NCBI RefSeq assembly: GCF_004361855.1
Contig: NZ_SNWQ01000007.1
Span: 310,001 to 374,000, forward strand
Length of the DNA stretch: 64,000 nt
Reading direction: 5' to 3'
Source of the DNA: Kribbella caucasensis
GTDB taxonomy: Bacteria; Actinomycetota; Actinomycetes; Propionibacteriales; Kribbellaceae
In this document: positions 52,135-61,227 of the stretch, piece after piece
Position numbering within the stretch: position 1 is the stretch's first letter
How the letters are laid out: each line of letters starts with the position of its first letter
Made by a program: the position numbers and the translations under genes
The notes under the pieces: model-generated
Databases searched by the model: none
Told to the model about the DNA's origin: nothing
The model's input: the letters and a program-made list of their open reading frames with translations, nothing else

Positions 52135-52644
52135 ATGGGACGACTGGGCATCGACGACCTCGAGGCGTTGCGGGGCACGCATCTCGGCAAGGTGGACCAG
52201 CAGGAGTTGCTGAGGCGGCAGACCGAGTGCGGCTTCGTCTTCACCGGCGAGGACGGCTGGCCGAGTGGCGTGGTGATGAGCTACATCGTCGCGGACGGGC
52301 ACTTCTGGCTCACGTCGGTCGAGGGTCGGCCGCAGGTCCGCGCGCTGGCCGCCGATCCGCGGGTTTCGATCGTGGTGTCGAGCGCCGGATCGGGTCTTCC
52401 TGGCCGGCGCATGCTGTCGGTCCGAGGGGACGCGACCGTGCACCGCGACGACGGCACGCTGTCCTGGTTCCTCGGCGAGTTCACCAGCCGCCTGCAACCC
52501 GAAGACCCGGTCTCGTGGCGGCGACTCCTGCACAGCCCGAATCGGGTCGTGATCGAGGTCCGTCCGGTGACCGTTGCCGTGAGCCACGATCAGCGCAAGA
52601 TCCCAGGCAACGGTCGTGGACTACCAGGCGAGGAGGCCGGATGA
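52135..52644 (+). CDS. Split-barrel flavoprotein (PNPOx-like, F420/FMN)
   Basis: 169 aa from ATG 52135; GTG 52126 is the alternative. The fold of pyridoxamine-phosphate-oxidase-like proteins is indicated by CGFVFTGEDGWPSGVVMSYI, HFWLTSVEGRPQVRALAAD, VSIVVSSAG and VIEVRPVTVAVSHDQRK. In actinobacteria these often use F420 or FMN to reduce enones or bind flavin. In this operon it may supply or use reduced flavin beside the luciferase-like monooxygenase. Its stop overlaps the next start by ATGA. Confidence 0.8.
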   Translation: MGRLGIDDLEALRGTHLGKVDQQELLRRQTECGFVFTGEDGWPSGVVMSYIVADGHFWLTSVEGRPQVRALAADPRVSIVVSSAGSGLPGRRMLSVRGDATVHRDDGTLSWFLGEFTSRLQPEDPVSWRRLLHSPNRVVIEVRPVTVAVSHDQRKIPGNGRGLPGEEAG

Positions 52645-53090
52645 TCGACAGTGAACGCCTGTACTACGTGTACGCGCGCGCCGTGGACGAAGGGGATCTG
52701 GAGACCCTGCGATCGATCGTGACCAAGGACGTCAAGGTCACTCGCGGATCGCAGCCGCCCCTGGTCGGGGTGGAAGCCTTCCTCGACATCTACCGGGCGC
52801 ACAACGCGCTGAACATCCCAGTCTGCAAGCACGTCGTCACCAACATCCAGGCGGACCGCCGGGATGACGTGATCCAGACCCACGCCTACTTCCAGGCGAC
52901 GATGTTCGAAGAGTCCGGCACCCGGATGATCTTCGGCTGCTACGACGACGTACACGTCGAGCAGGACGGCGAACTGCTGATCGCCCACAAGGTCATCACC
53001 GTCGAACGGATCCTGCATCTACCGGCCTCGGTCGGTCCGCAGTACACCCAGGTGTCTTCACCAGAGAAGCCCGAGAAGGGAGAGTCGTGA
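52641..53090 (+). CDS. SnoaL-like protein (possible dehydratase/isomerase)
   Basis: 149 aa NTF2-fold protein (AGGAGG upstream). Tyr11, Asp16 (YARAVDEGD) and His64 (KHVVTN) have relative spacing 5 and 53. By memory these equal the spacings of Tyr30, Asp35 and His83 of the bile-acid 7-alpha-dehydratase BaiE; BaiE's Asp106 counterpart is not obvious (Thr at 87). A dehydratase or isomerase role on a hydroxylated CoA ester is plausible. It lies between a flavoprotein gene and an SDR gene, overlapping both by four bases. Confidence 0.82.
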   Translation: MIDSERLYYVYARAVDEGDLETLRSIVTKDVKVTRGSQPPLVGVEAFLDIYRAHNALNIPVCKHVVTNIQADRRDDVIQTHAYFQATMFEESGTRMIFGCYDDVHVEQDGELLIAHKVITVERILHLPASVGPQYTQVSSPEKPEKGES

Positions 53091-53860
53091 CCGAAACCCC
53101 ACAGTCCACCGGCGTCGTGGTCACCGGTGCCGCGCAAGGAATCGGCGCCGCGATCGCCGAACGGTTCGCGGCGGCCGGCTGGCATGTCGTCGGCGTCGAT
53201 CTGTCCGGCGAGGTCCTCCCGCTGCTGGAGCAGGACGGTCATGACTACGTGTCGGGGGATGCCGGGGATCCCGACGTGATCGGTCTCGCGTGCAAGCGGG
53301 CGGAGGCACTGGGTTCCGGCCTCGCGGCCTTCGTGGCCAACGCCGGTATCGCGTCGCCCGGCGAGACGGCCGACTACCCGTTGGAGGAGTGGGACCGGGT
53401 GCTTGACGTCAACCTGCGCGGGGCGTTCGTCGGTGCGAAGACGGCTCGCCCGCTGCTGCGCGAAGGCTCGAGCGTGGTCATGTTGTCCTCGATCTGCGCG
53501 GTCCAGGGGTTCGGCGCCCGCGCGTCGTACTGCGCGTCGAAGGCCGGGATCGAAGGGCTGGTCCGTTCACTCGCGACCGAGTGGGGTCCGGACGGCATCC
53601 GGGTGAACGCGGTCGCTCCCGGTACCGTCACTACGCCGCTCCAGCAGGCCGTGGTGGCAAGCGGGCGAGCGTCGATGGAGCGGTACCTCGACCGCATCCC
53701 GATGAAGCGGGTCGGCAGGCCTGAAGAGGTCGCCGACGCGGTGTTCTACCTCGCGTCGCCCCAGGCGAGTTATGTCAGCGGAGTGGTGCTGCCGGTCGAC
53801 GGCGGCTGGGCCGGCGGCGGACTGCCGGCGACCGGGGCGGTGGGGTGGGGAAGGTATTGA
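53087..53860 (+). CDS. Short-chain dehydrogenase/reductase, island copy 1
   Basis: 257 aa classical SDR. The NAD(P) motif is TGAAQGIGAAIAERF (TGxxxGIG), NAG appears as VANAGI, catalytic Ser in MLSSICAVQG and YxxxK as YCASK; C-terminal DGGWAGG. It would interconvert a hydroxyl and a ketone, the natural step after P450 hydroxylation. GTG 53087 overlaps the SnoaL gene stop. Confidence 0.93.
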   Translation: MTETPQSTGVVVTGAAQGIGAAIAERFAAAGWHVVGVDLSGEVLPLLEQDGHDYVSGDAGDPDVIGLACKRAEALGSGLAAFVANAGIASPGETADYPLEEWDRVLDVNLRGAFVGAKTARPLLREGSSVVMLSSICAVQGFGARASYCASKAGIEGLVRSLATEWGPDGIRVNAVAPGTVTTPLQQAVVASGRASMERYLDRIPMKRVGRPEEVADAVFYLASPQASYVSGVVLPVDGGWAGGGLPATGAVGWGRY

Positions 53861-53888
53861 ACACAGTCTTGAGAAGAGAGGCGATCAC

Positions 53889-54929
53889 ATGGTCCAGGTC
53901 GGTCTGCTGCTGAGCGACTCGCCGCGATCGGTCACGCCGGCGCAGCAGTTCGCCGACGTGCGCCGGATCGTCGAGGCGGCCCAGCGCAATGGTTTCACCT
54001 ACATCGCGATCGGTCAGCACTTCCTGTACGGCGACCTGCGCTGGCTCCAGCCGGTACCGCTGCTGGCCCGGCTGGCCGCGGATGTCGACCCGCACATCCG
54101 GCTGGTCACCCAGATCATGATCGCGCCGCTCTACCACCCGGTGATGCTGGCCGAGGAGATCGCGACCCTCGACATCGTTACCGAGGGGCGGCTGATCTTC
54201 GGCGCCGGTCTCGGCTACCGCGCCGAGGAGTTCGACTACCTGGGCGTCCCGTTCAAGCAGCGCGCGGGCCGTTTCGACGAGTCGCTGGAGCTGATGAAGA
54301 AGCTCTGGACGCAGGAGACCGTCGACCACCACGGCAAGTACTGGCAACTGGACAACGTGCAGCCGCACATCTTCCCGGTGCAGCGGCCGCATCCACCGAT
54401 CTGGATCGGCGCGCACGCCGAGGCGGGCGTCCGGCGCTGCGGGAAGTACGGCGACGCGTACGCCTGTCCACCCGAGACCCCGAAGGACGAGGCCGCCCGC
54501 CGGTACGCGATCGTCCGCGACGAATTCGTTGCCCGGGGCAAAGAGTTCGGCCCGCAGCCGCTGCGCCGGAACTGCCTGATCGCCGACTCCCGGGAGGAGG
54601 CGATGGTCGAGTACGCCCGGGTCGCCCAGGGCCGCTACCTGACGTACGCCGCCCGCGGCCTGGACGTGATGGACGCGGCCGAACTGCAGAACGAGTTCGA
54701 GAAGGTCGTGTCCGGACATGCCGTGGTCGGCAGCCCTGATGAGGTGGTCGCGCAGTTGACCGACCTGGTCTCCACTCTGCCGGTCGATCCGTTGCTGGTG
54801 CGGCCGCAGTGGCCGACGATGGACTGCGACGAGACGATCGCGGCGATCAACCGGTTCGGCAAGGAGGTCGTGCCGGCCATCAACGCGATCACCCCGAGGT
54901 CGGACATTCCCATGGACGGAGGGATTTGA
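53889..54929 (+). CDS. Luciferase-like (LLM) flavin-dependent monooxygenase
   Basis: 346 aa from ATG 53889 (GAGAGG upstream). The bacterial-luciferase TIM-barrel is shown by FTYIAIGQHFLYGDLRWLQP, EEIATLDIVTEGRLIFGAGLGYR, EEFDYLGVPFKQRAGRFDES and HPPIWIGAHAEAGVRRCGKY. Such enzymes use FMNH2 or F420; class II Baeyer-Villiger monooxygenases belong here and turn cyclic ketones into lactones. With an SDR before and a lactonase-type gene opposite, that role is attractive but unproven. It overlaps the aldehyde dehydrogenase start by one base. Confidence 0.9.
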   Translation: MVQVGLLLSDSPRSVTPAQQFADVRRIVEAAQRNGFTYIAIGQHFLYGDLRWLQPVPLLARLAADVDPHIRLVTQIMIAPLYHPVMLAEEIATLDIVTEGRLIFGAGLGYRAEEFDYLGVPFKQRAGRFDESLELMKKLWTQETVDHHGKYWQLDNVQPHIFPVQRPHPPIWIGAHAEAGVRRCGKYGDAYACPPETPKDEAARRYAIVRDEFVARGKEFGPQPLRRNCLIADSREEAMVEYARVAQGRYLTYAARGLDVMDAAELQNEFEKVVSGHAVVGSPDEVVAQLTDLVSTLPVDPLLVRPQWPTMDCDETIAAINRFGKEVVPAINAITPRSDIPMDGGI

Positions 54930-56398
54930 TGACCACGACGGTGGTCCAGCGGGACTGGATCCCCGCGACCCGCACGCTGCTGGTCGGCGGCGAGATGGTG
55001 GCCGGGCAAGGCGAGACGTGGAGCGTCCTCAACCCCGCGACAGAGGACGAGTTGGCCGCGGTGACGGGTGCGTCGGCGGACCAGGTCGACCAGGCGGTGG
55101 CGGCGGCCCGGGCAGCGTTCCCCGGCTGGGCGGCGCTCAGCGGGGAACAGCGGTCGCAGTACATCCACCGGCTCGCCGACGTGCTGGAGAGCGCGGCCGA
55201 CCGGCTGTTGCCTTCGATCGTCAACGAGGTCGGTACGCCGGTGTCGCTGGCGGAGTATCTCCAGGTCAGGATGGCCGTGCAGGAACATCTGCGCTGGGCC
55301 GCCGAGGCCGCGAAGACCGATCGGACGATGCACCTCGGCGGGTACGACAAGCCGCATCCCACGATGAGCGACGTGGTCCACGAACCGGTCGGCGTCGTCG
55401 CCGCGATCACCGGCTACAACTATCCGCTCAACCTGGCCGTCTTCAAGTTCGGCGCCGCGCTCGCGGCCGGGTGCACCGTCGTACTCCTGCCCTCCCCGCG
55501 TACGCCCCTGACCACGCTGTTCCTCGGCTCGCTGGTTGCGGAAGCGGGTCTTCCACCAGGCGTCATGAACGTCGTCATCGGCGGCGCCGAGGTCGGTCGG
55601 CAGTTGTCTTCCCACCGAGGCGTGGACCGCGTGTCGTTCACCGGCTCCGACGCGGTCGGCGCGCACATCATGGCGCAAGCGGCCCAGAATCTGACCGGCG
55701 TGACCCTCGAACTCGGCGGCAAGTCCCCGAGCCTGGTGATGCCCGACGTCGACGTGTCGAAGATCGCGGTCGAGATGCACCTGCGCTGGTCGCGGAACGG
55801 CGGTCAGGGCTGCGCGGCGCTGGCCCGGTTGCTCGTCCACGAGAGCAAGTACGACGAGTTCCTGGCGGCTGGCGCGGCCGCGTTCGACCAGATGATCGTG
55901 GGCGATCCGTGGGACCCGGCCACGAACATCGGGCCGATGATCCGGGCCGACCACCGGGAGCGGGTGCTCGGCTTCATCGACGGCTCGCTGGCGGCCGGTG
56001 GGACGAAGCTGCTCGAGGTGACGAAACCCCTTCCGGACAAGGGGTATTTCGTCAATCCGGTGCTGCTCGGCGATCTGGCTCCCGATGCCCGGGCGGTGCA
56101 GCAGGAGATCTTCGGGCCGGTCGCGGTGATCCTGCCGTTCAAGGACACCGACGAGGCGATCCGGCTGGCCAACGACACGGCGTACGGGCTGGCCGCGAAC
56201 GTCTGGTGCGACGATCCGGCGGAGGCGCGGAGGATCGCGCTGCGGATCCGGGCCGGCACGGTGTGGATCAACGGCGGCGGCGCGATGCGGCCCGACGCGC
56301 CGTTCGGCGGTTACGGCCGCTCGGGCGTCGGGCGCGAACTGGGGGAGTGGGGCATGCACGAATACCTGGAGGTCAAGCACATCCAGTGGCGGGTGTGA
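54929..56398 (+). CDS. Aldehyde dehydrogenase
   Basis: 489 aa NAD-dependent aldehyde dehydrogenase. The catalytic Cys is in GGQGCAALARLL, the Glu in VTLELGGKSPSLV, and NAD contacts are ITGYNYPLNLAVFKFG and FTGSDAVGAHI. It would oxidise an aldehyde formed in the pathway to the acid for CoA activation. Tyr replaces the usual Trp/Pro-Trp in ITGYNYPL, a minor variant. It is the last gene of the Liv operon, ending three bases from the convergent SDR gene. Confidence 0.93.
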   Translation: MTTTVVQRDWIPATRTLLVGGEMVAGQGETWSVLNPATEDELAAVTGASADQVDQAVAAARAAFPGWAALSGEQRSQYIHRLADVLESAADRLLPSIVNEVGTPVSLAEYLQVRMAVQEHLRWAAEAAKTDRTMHLGGYDKPHPTMSDVVHEPVGVVAAITGYNYPLNLAVFKFGAALAAGCTVVLLPSPRTPLTTLFLGSLVAEAGLPPGVMNVVIGGAEVGRQLSSHRGVDRVSFTGSDAVGAHIMAQAAQNLTGVTLELGGKSPSLVMPDVDVSKIAVEMHLRWSRNGGQGCAALARLLVHESKYDEFLAAGAAAFDQMIVGDPWDPATNIGPMIRADHRERVLGFIDGSLAAGGTKLLEVTKPLPDKGYFVNPVLLGDLAPDARAVQQEIFGPVAVILPFKDTDEAIRLANDTAYGLAANVWCDDPAEARRIALRIRAGTVWINGGGAMRPDAPFGGYGRSGVGRELGEWGMHEYLEVKHIQWRV

Positions 56399-56401
56399 CC
56401 C

Positions 56402-57166
56402 TCACTTGGCGGTGATGCCGCCGTCGACCGGGATGGTCACGCCGGTGACGTACGACGACAGGTCGCTGGCCAGGAACAGGGCGACGTTCGCGATCTCCTC
56501 CGGCTGCGACGCGCGCCCCATCGGGATGGTCGCGAAGAACGCGGCCTTCCGGCGCTCGATCTCCTCCGGGTCGTCGATCCGGAAGAAGGCCGGCAACCCC
56601 GGCGTCTCGACCGATCCCGGCGCGATCGCGTTCACCCGGATCCGGTCGGCGGCGAAGGCGAGCGCCATCGACCGGACCAGCGCGATGATGCCGCCCTTGG
56701 TGAACGAGTAGAGCGGGCTGTACGGCGATCCGATCAGCCCGGAGGTCGAGCTGGTGAAGATCACCGACGCGCCGCCGGCCGCCTTCAGTTGGTCGGTGAG
56801 GTACCCGCTGAGGAAGAAGCTCGCCCGCGCGTTGACCTCGATCCCGAGGTCCCACTCCTCGGCGCTGAGTTCGAGTCCGGCCGCGCCCGGGATGCCGACG
56901 TTGTTGTAGAGCACGTGCAGTACGCCGTGCTCGGACCGAACGTGGTCGGCCAGGCCCTTGAGCGCACCGAGATCACGGACGTCGACGATCGCGGCCTCGG
57001 CCTTGCCACCGGCCGCTTCGATCTCGGTGACCACGTCCTTGGCCGCCTGGTCGTTGACGTCGACAACGATGACGTGCGCCCCCTCCCGGGCGAACAGCAC
57101 GGCCGCGGCCCGGCCCATCCCGGAGGCGCCGGCGGTGATCAGAGCGACCTTGTCCTTGAGCAGCAT
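56402..57166 (-). CDS. Short-chain dehydrogenase/reductase, island copy 2
   Basis: 254 aa SDR. TAGASGMGRAAAVLF (TGxxxGxG form), YNNVGIPG (NNxG), Ser in FTSSTSGLIGS, catalytic Tyr/Lys in YSFTKGG, and VDGGI near the end. It likely acts at another hydroxyl/keto position than copy 1. It is last in the leftward operon CoA-transferase, lactonase, enoate reductase, SDR; GGGAGA precedes the ATG. Confidence 0.93.
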   Translation of the reverse strand: MLLKDKVALITAGASGMGRAAAVLFAREGAHVIVVDVNDQAAKDVVTEIEAAGGKAEAAIVDVRDLGALKGLADHVRSEHGVLHVLYNNVGIPGAAGLELSAEEWDLGIEVNARASFFLSGYLTDQLKAAGGASVIFTSSTSGLIGSPYSPLYSFTKGGIIALVRSMALAFAADRIRVNAIAPGSVETPGLPAFFRIDDPEEIERRKAAFFATIPMGRASQPEEIANVALFLASDLSSYVTGVTIPVDGGITAK

Positions 57167-57175
57167 GGGATCTCC

Positions 57176-59146
57176 CTATCGTCGGTTGGCCGTGACCAAC
57201 TGCTTGGCGAGTGCGTACGCCTGCTGGGTGGCGAACACGAGCCGCCGCGGGGCGTAGGCGTCTCCCAGAACATGGATGTCCCGGAGTTCGTCGCGGAGTG
57301 CGTCGTACAACGATGACTCCGAAACACTGCCGCAGGCCAGTACGACGGAGTCGAAGTCGCCGAGCACCCGGGTCCGCCAGGAGTAGACGTTCCTGGTCAG
57401 CACGGTGTGCCGCTCGATCGCGACCACCTGCTCCATCGACCGCAACGTCACGCCCGCGGCGTCGAGGCGGCCGAGGATCGCGCCGATGCTGTACCGCCCG
57501 ACCAGTGGTGCCGGCTGATTCGTGGGGTGGACGAGTGTGACCTCGTGGCCTGCCTCGGCGAGGTAGTCGGCCACAGACAGCGGCGGAACGTGGTCGTCCT
57601 CGGCAATCACCAGCACGCGGTGGCCGAGAGACACGCGACCGGCCAACACGTCCCTGCTGTCGACGACGTGCGGCGCGTCCACCCCCGGAATCGCCGGTAC
57701 GCGGCTGTGGGCGCCGGTCGCGATCGCTGTGACGTCCGCTCCGAAGGCGCGCACCTGATCCGGCGTCGCGTTTGTGCTGGTCGCCAGGTCAACACCGAGC
57801 CGTTTCAGCCGACCGATCTGCCATTCCAGGTACTGGGCGAATCCCTCGTGCCGGGGGACTTGGGCGACGTACCGAAGTTGCCCGCCGAGCTCCGTCTCCG
57901 CCTCCCACAGCGTGACGTCGAGCCCGTTCTCCTTGGCGAGGGCGGCCAGCTCCAGGCCCGCGGGTCCGCCGCCGACCACGAGCAGCCGCCGCTTCGTTGC
58001 GCCTTGCAACCATGGGCCTTCGACCTCATGACTGGTACCGGGATTGACGGCGCAGGCGAACGAGAGCCCTTCCACGTACCGCCGGCTGATGCAGTCGTTG
58101 CCGCCCACGCACGGGCGGATCTCGTCGGTCCGTCCCTCCCGCGCCTTCGCGAGCAGGTCACCGTCGGCGATGTGGGCCCGGGCCATCCCGACGATGTCGG
58201 CGTAGCCCGCGGCAAGGACCGATTCGGCAACGGCGGGATCAGTGATCCTGCCCGTGTGGACCACCGGCACGGACAAGGCCCGCTTCAGCTCCCCGGCGTA
58301 CGGGGCGAACGCGCCGGGCTCGAATTGGGTCGGCTGGATGTAGCTCGGGTTGCCCCATGGGCTGCCGATCACGCCGTGCACGTAGTCGACGAGTCCGGTC
58401 GATTCGAAGTACTGCGCCAGCTCGACACCGTCGCTCAGGTCGTACCCCTCGGGCAGTTCCTCGCGGAGGTTGAGCCGGATCCCGAGCGTCATCGAGGCGC
58501 CGACGGTCTCGCGGATCGCGCGCAGGCACTCGACCGCGAACCTCGCCCGGTTCTCGAGCGAGCCGCCGTACGAGTCGGTGCGCTGATTCGTGTACGGCGA
58601 GAGGAACCACTCGTGCAGATCCTCGTGGTTGAGATGCAGTTCGACCCCGTCGGCCCTTCCGAGCTGGGCAAGCCGCGCCGATTCGGCGTACTCGCGGACG
58701 AACCACGCGATCTCGGCTTCGGTCATCACGTGCGGCACCAGGTTGATCGTCGGCGCGCTCATCACGGCCGAGGGCGCATGCGGCATCCCGCCCTGGTGCA
58801 CCATCTGCACGGTGACCGCCGTACCCAGGTCGTGCAGGGCATCGCAGAACTGCTGGACCCGCTCGACGAAGTAGGGCAGCCGGAAATGTCCGACGGTCGC
58901 CGCGCCGACGCCGGTCGGGTCGAAGCCGGGCACGACCTTGTTGCGGAGGTGGGTGGAGAGGCTGCCGACCCAAGCCACCCCGTCGTCTTTGCAGCGACGT
59001 TCGAAGTACGCGATGTTGCGCCGGGCCTCGTCCTCGGTGCCCCAGATGTTGCCGATGGCCGAGGCGTGCGGCGGCATCATCACGCGGTTGCGCAACCGCA
59101 TCGTGCCGACCTCGATCGGGCTGAACAGGTGTGGGTAGGCGGTCAT
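57176..59146 (-). CDS. Flavin/Fe-S enoate reductase (BaiCD / dienoyl-CoA reductase type)
   Basis: 656 aa. Residues 1-330 are an old-yellow-enzyme FMN barrel (FSPIEVGTMRLRNRVMMPPH; VTVQMVHQGG; DGVELHLNHEDLHEWFLSP). The iron-sulphur motif is C346-V-G-G349-N-D-C352 and C365; the position equal to the second Cys of the trimethylamine-dehydrogenase motif (C-x2-C-x2-C) is Gly. From 388 follows the FAD/NAD domain (LLVVGGGPAGLELAALAKE). Relatives reduce enones or enoyl-CoAs, or demethylate amines. It overlaps the SMP-30 gene by ATGA. Confidence 0.92.
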   Translation of the reverse strand: MTAYPHLFSPIEVGTMRLRNRVMMPPHASAIGNIWGTEDEARRNIAYFERRCKDDGVAWVGSLSTHLRNKVVPGFDPTGVGAATVGHFRLPYFVERVQQFCDALHDLGTAVTVQMVHQGGMPHAPSAVMSAPTINLVPHVMTEAEIAWFVREYAESARLAQLGRADGVELHLNHEDLHEWFLSPYTNQRTDSYGGSLENRARFAVECLRAIRETVGASMTLGIRLNLREELPEGYDLSDGVELAQYFESTGLVDYVHGVIGSPWGNPSYIQPTQFEPGAFAPYAGELKRALSVPVVHTGRITDPAVAESVLAAGYADIVGMARAHIADGDLLAKAREGRTDEIRPCVGGNDCISRRYVEGLSFACAVNPGTSHEVEGPWLQGATKRRLLVVGGGPAGLELAALAKENGLDVTLWEAETELGGQLRYVAQVPRHEGFAQYLEWQIGRLKRLGVDLATSTNATPDQVRAFGADVTAIATGAHSRVPAIPGVDAPHVVDSRDVLAGRVSLGHRVLVIAEDDHVPPLSVADYLAEAGHEVTLVHPTNQPAPLVGRYSIGAILGRLDAAGVTLRSMEQVVAIERHTVLTRNVYSWRTRVLGDFDSVVLACGSVSESSLYDALRDELRDIHVLGDAYAPRRLVFATQQAYALAKQLVTANRR

Positions 59147-59988
59147 GACCGTTCTCCGAACCGACGGACGGCGACACCTGGATGGGGTGCCCGCAGCCTC
59201 AACAGCCTCCCGGCCCAGGGCTGTACGTCGTCGTCCTCTGGAAGCCGGTGGCGCGAGGTGGTGATGAACAGCTCCCGCAGGTGCTCGCCACCGAAGCAGA
59301 CGCTCGTCGGATGCGACACAGGGAGGGTGACGTGTAGGTCGACGGCGCCGGACCTGTCGTACCTACGGATGGCTTCACCGCCGATGAGAGCGACCCAGAG
59401 TCCGCCGGCCGCATCTGCTGCGAGGCCGTCGGGTTGCCCGTCCGCCGGGTCGATGCGGGCGAAGATCTCGCCGTCGCTGAGTCCGGTGTCCGGGTGCCAA
59501 GCGTATCGATTGATGTGGCCGTCGGCGGTGTCCGCGACGTACAGGATGGTGCCGGACTCGTCCCAGGCGATGCCGTTGCCCGCGACCAGTTCGTCGAGCT
59601 GCTCCCGCAACGATCCGTCGGGCTCGAGCAGGTGGACGCCGGCGCACCTGTCGCCGGTGGGGGAGTAGGAGGTCACCCAGAGCCGGCCCAGCGGGTCGCA
59701 CTTGCCGTCGTTGAGGCGCCGGCGACCACCGAGATCAGGCAACTCCGCGAGGATCGTCACCCCGTGCACGATCCGGTTCTCCTGCGCGAACACAAGCGAT
59801 CCGTCGACAGCCGGTACGGCGAAGCTCGTGCGTTGCCCCGTCGTCAGGACGGTCCGATCTCCCGCGCGGACTATCCCGTCGAGCAGGTCGACCCGGAACA
59901 GCTCACCAGTCGACTTGTCCCAGTACGGCGCCTCGCCGAGCCGGTCCCGGGACTCCGAGACCACCTCGACGGCTGCGACCTCAGGCAC
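59143..59988 (-). CDS. SMP-30/gluconolactonase-family lactonase
   Basis: 281 aa from GTG 59988, with GGGGAG upstream and an eight-base overlap with the CoA-transferase gene. The six-bladed propeller pattern is clear: RLGEAPYWD (metal Glu), RRRLNDGKCDPLGRLWVTS, GNGIAWDESGTILYVADT and DGQPDGLAADAAGGLWVAL; these hold the Glu/Asn/Asp metal ligands. It would hydrolyse a lactone, which fits ring opening after Baeyer-Villiger oxidation. Confidence 0.9.
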   Translation of the reverse strand: MPEVAAVEVVSESRDRLGEAPYWDKSTGELFRVDLLDGIVRAGDRTVLTTGQRTSFAVPAVDGSLVFAQENRIVHGVTILAELPDLGGRRRLNDGKCDPLGRLWVTSYSPTGDRCAGVHLLEPDGSLREQLDELVAGNGIAWDESGTILYVADTADGHINRYAWHPDTGLSDGEIFARIDPADGQPDGLAADAAGGLWVALIGGEAIRRYDRSGAVDLHVTLPVSHPTSVCFGGEHLRELFITTSRHRLPEDDDVQPWAGRLLRLRAPHPGVAVRRFGERS

Positions 59989-61222
59989 CGCCGACGACTC
60001 CCCGGTCCCGGAGTGCGGCGAGTTCGTTGCCGTCGACACCAACTTCCGCGAGCACCTCGCCGGTGTGTTCGCCAACCCCGGGCACTCCGTCGTACGTCGG
60101 ACCGGGGTAGTCGTGCAGGTGGAGCACCGGGCCGGGCATCATCGCCGGGCCGAGGACCGTGTTCGCGAGTTCGACCAGGGTTCGCTCGGTGAAGTGCGGG
60201 TCCTCGCTGACGTCCTTGGCGTCGTTGACCGGCGCCGAGACCACCTCGTGCGCGTCGAGGACTGCGAGCACTTCGTCCCGCCGCCGGCTCGCGACCCAGG
60301 CGATCACCAGCACCTGGAGCGCTTCGTTGTTGGCCATCCGGGCGGCGTTCGTCGCGTACCGCTCGTCGGTCTTCAGATCGGGGCGCCCCATCGCGTCGAA
60401 GAGCCGCAGGGCGATGGTCTGGTTGGACGCGGCGATCGAGAGCCAGCCACCATCGGCCGCCTGATAGATCCCCCGTGGCGACGCGGCGCCCGACGTGTTC
60501 CCCTGGCGCTGGGTGATCCGGCCGGACGAGGTGTAGTTGAGGACCGCGTCGCCGAGGATGAACATCAACGGTTCGTACAGCGCGACGTCCACTTCCGAGC
60601 CGGTGCCGCTGACCTGGCGCCGGTAGAGCGCCATCGCCGTACCGAACGCCGCGGAGATGCCCGCGATGGAGTCGGCGAAACCGAACGGGGGAGATGTCGG
60701 CGGGGTCTGCGGCCAGCCGTTGAGGAACGCGTAGCCGCTCGCGGTCTCCGCGACGGTGCCGAAGCCGGGGCGCTCGCGATAGGGCCCGGTCTGGCCGAAG
60801 CCGCTCACCCGGGTCATCACCAGGCCCGCATTGGTGTCGGACAGCGTCTTGTAGTCCATCCCCCAGGCCTCCATCCGGCCGGGGCGGAAGCTCTCGATCA
60901 CCACGTCCGCGCCGCGGATCAGGCGGCGGACCAGCTCGCGGCCGTCGGCCTCCCGCAGGTCGACCCCGACCGACCGCTTGCCCGAGTTCAGCCGGGCGAA
61001 ACCGATCGCCAGGCCGTTGTGGATCGGCTCCCACTGCCGGGCGAAGTCACCCTGGCGCGGATCCTCGACCTTGACCACGTCGGCGCCGAAGTCGCGCAAC
61101 ATCCGCCCGGCGGTGGGAGCGGCGTACATGGAGCCGAGCTCGATGACGCGCACGCCCGCGAGTGGCGCCCCGGGGGTCGGCCCTGAGTTCGGCACGGTGG
61201 TCGGTCCCTTCGCCGCGAACAT
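59981..61222 (-). CDS. CaiB/BaiF-type CoA-transferase (family III)
   Basis: 413 aa. The family III start is GVRVIELGSMYAAPTAGRMLRDFGADVVKVE; also NSGKRSVGVDLR, MTRVSGFGQTGPYRERPGFG and the catalytic Asp in FGFADSIAGISAAF. It would swap CoA between acids of the pathway, sparing ATP. No Shine-Dalgarno precedes ATG 61222, while TATGCA lies six bases upstream, so the transcript is probably leaderless. It leads the leftward four-gene operon. Confidence 0.93.
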   Translation of the reverse strand: MFAAKGPTTVPNSGPTPGAPLAGVRVIELGSMYAAPTAGRMLRDFGADVVKVEDPRQGDFARQWEPIHNGLAIGFARLNSGKRSVGVDLREADGRELVRRLIRGADVVIESFRPGRMEAWGMDYKTLSDTNAGLVMTRVSGFGQTGPYRERPGFGTVAETASGYAFLNGWPQTPPTSPPFGFADSIAGISAAFGTAMALYRRQVSGTGSEVDVALYEPLMFILGDAVLNYTSSGRITQRQGNTSGAASPRGIYQAADGGWLSIAASNQTIALRLFDAMGRPDLKTDERYATNAARMANNEALQVLVIAWVASRRRDEVLAVLDAHEVVSAPVNDAKDVSEDPHFTERTLVELANTVLGPAMMPGPVLHLHDYPGPTYDGVPGVGEHTGEVLAEVGVDGNELAALRDRGVVGGA

Positions 61223-61227
61223 AAATG

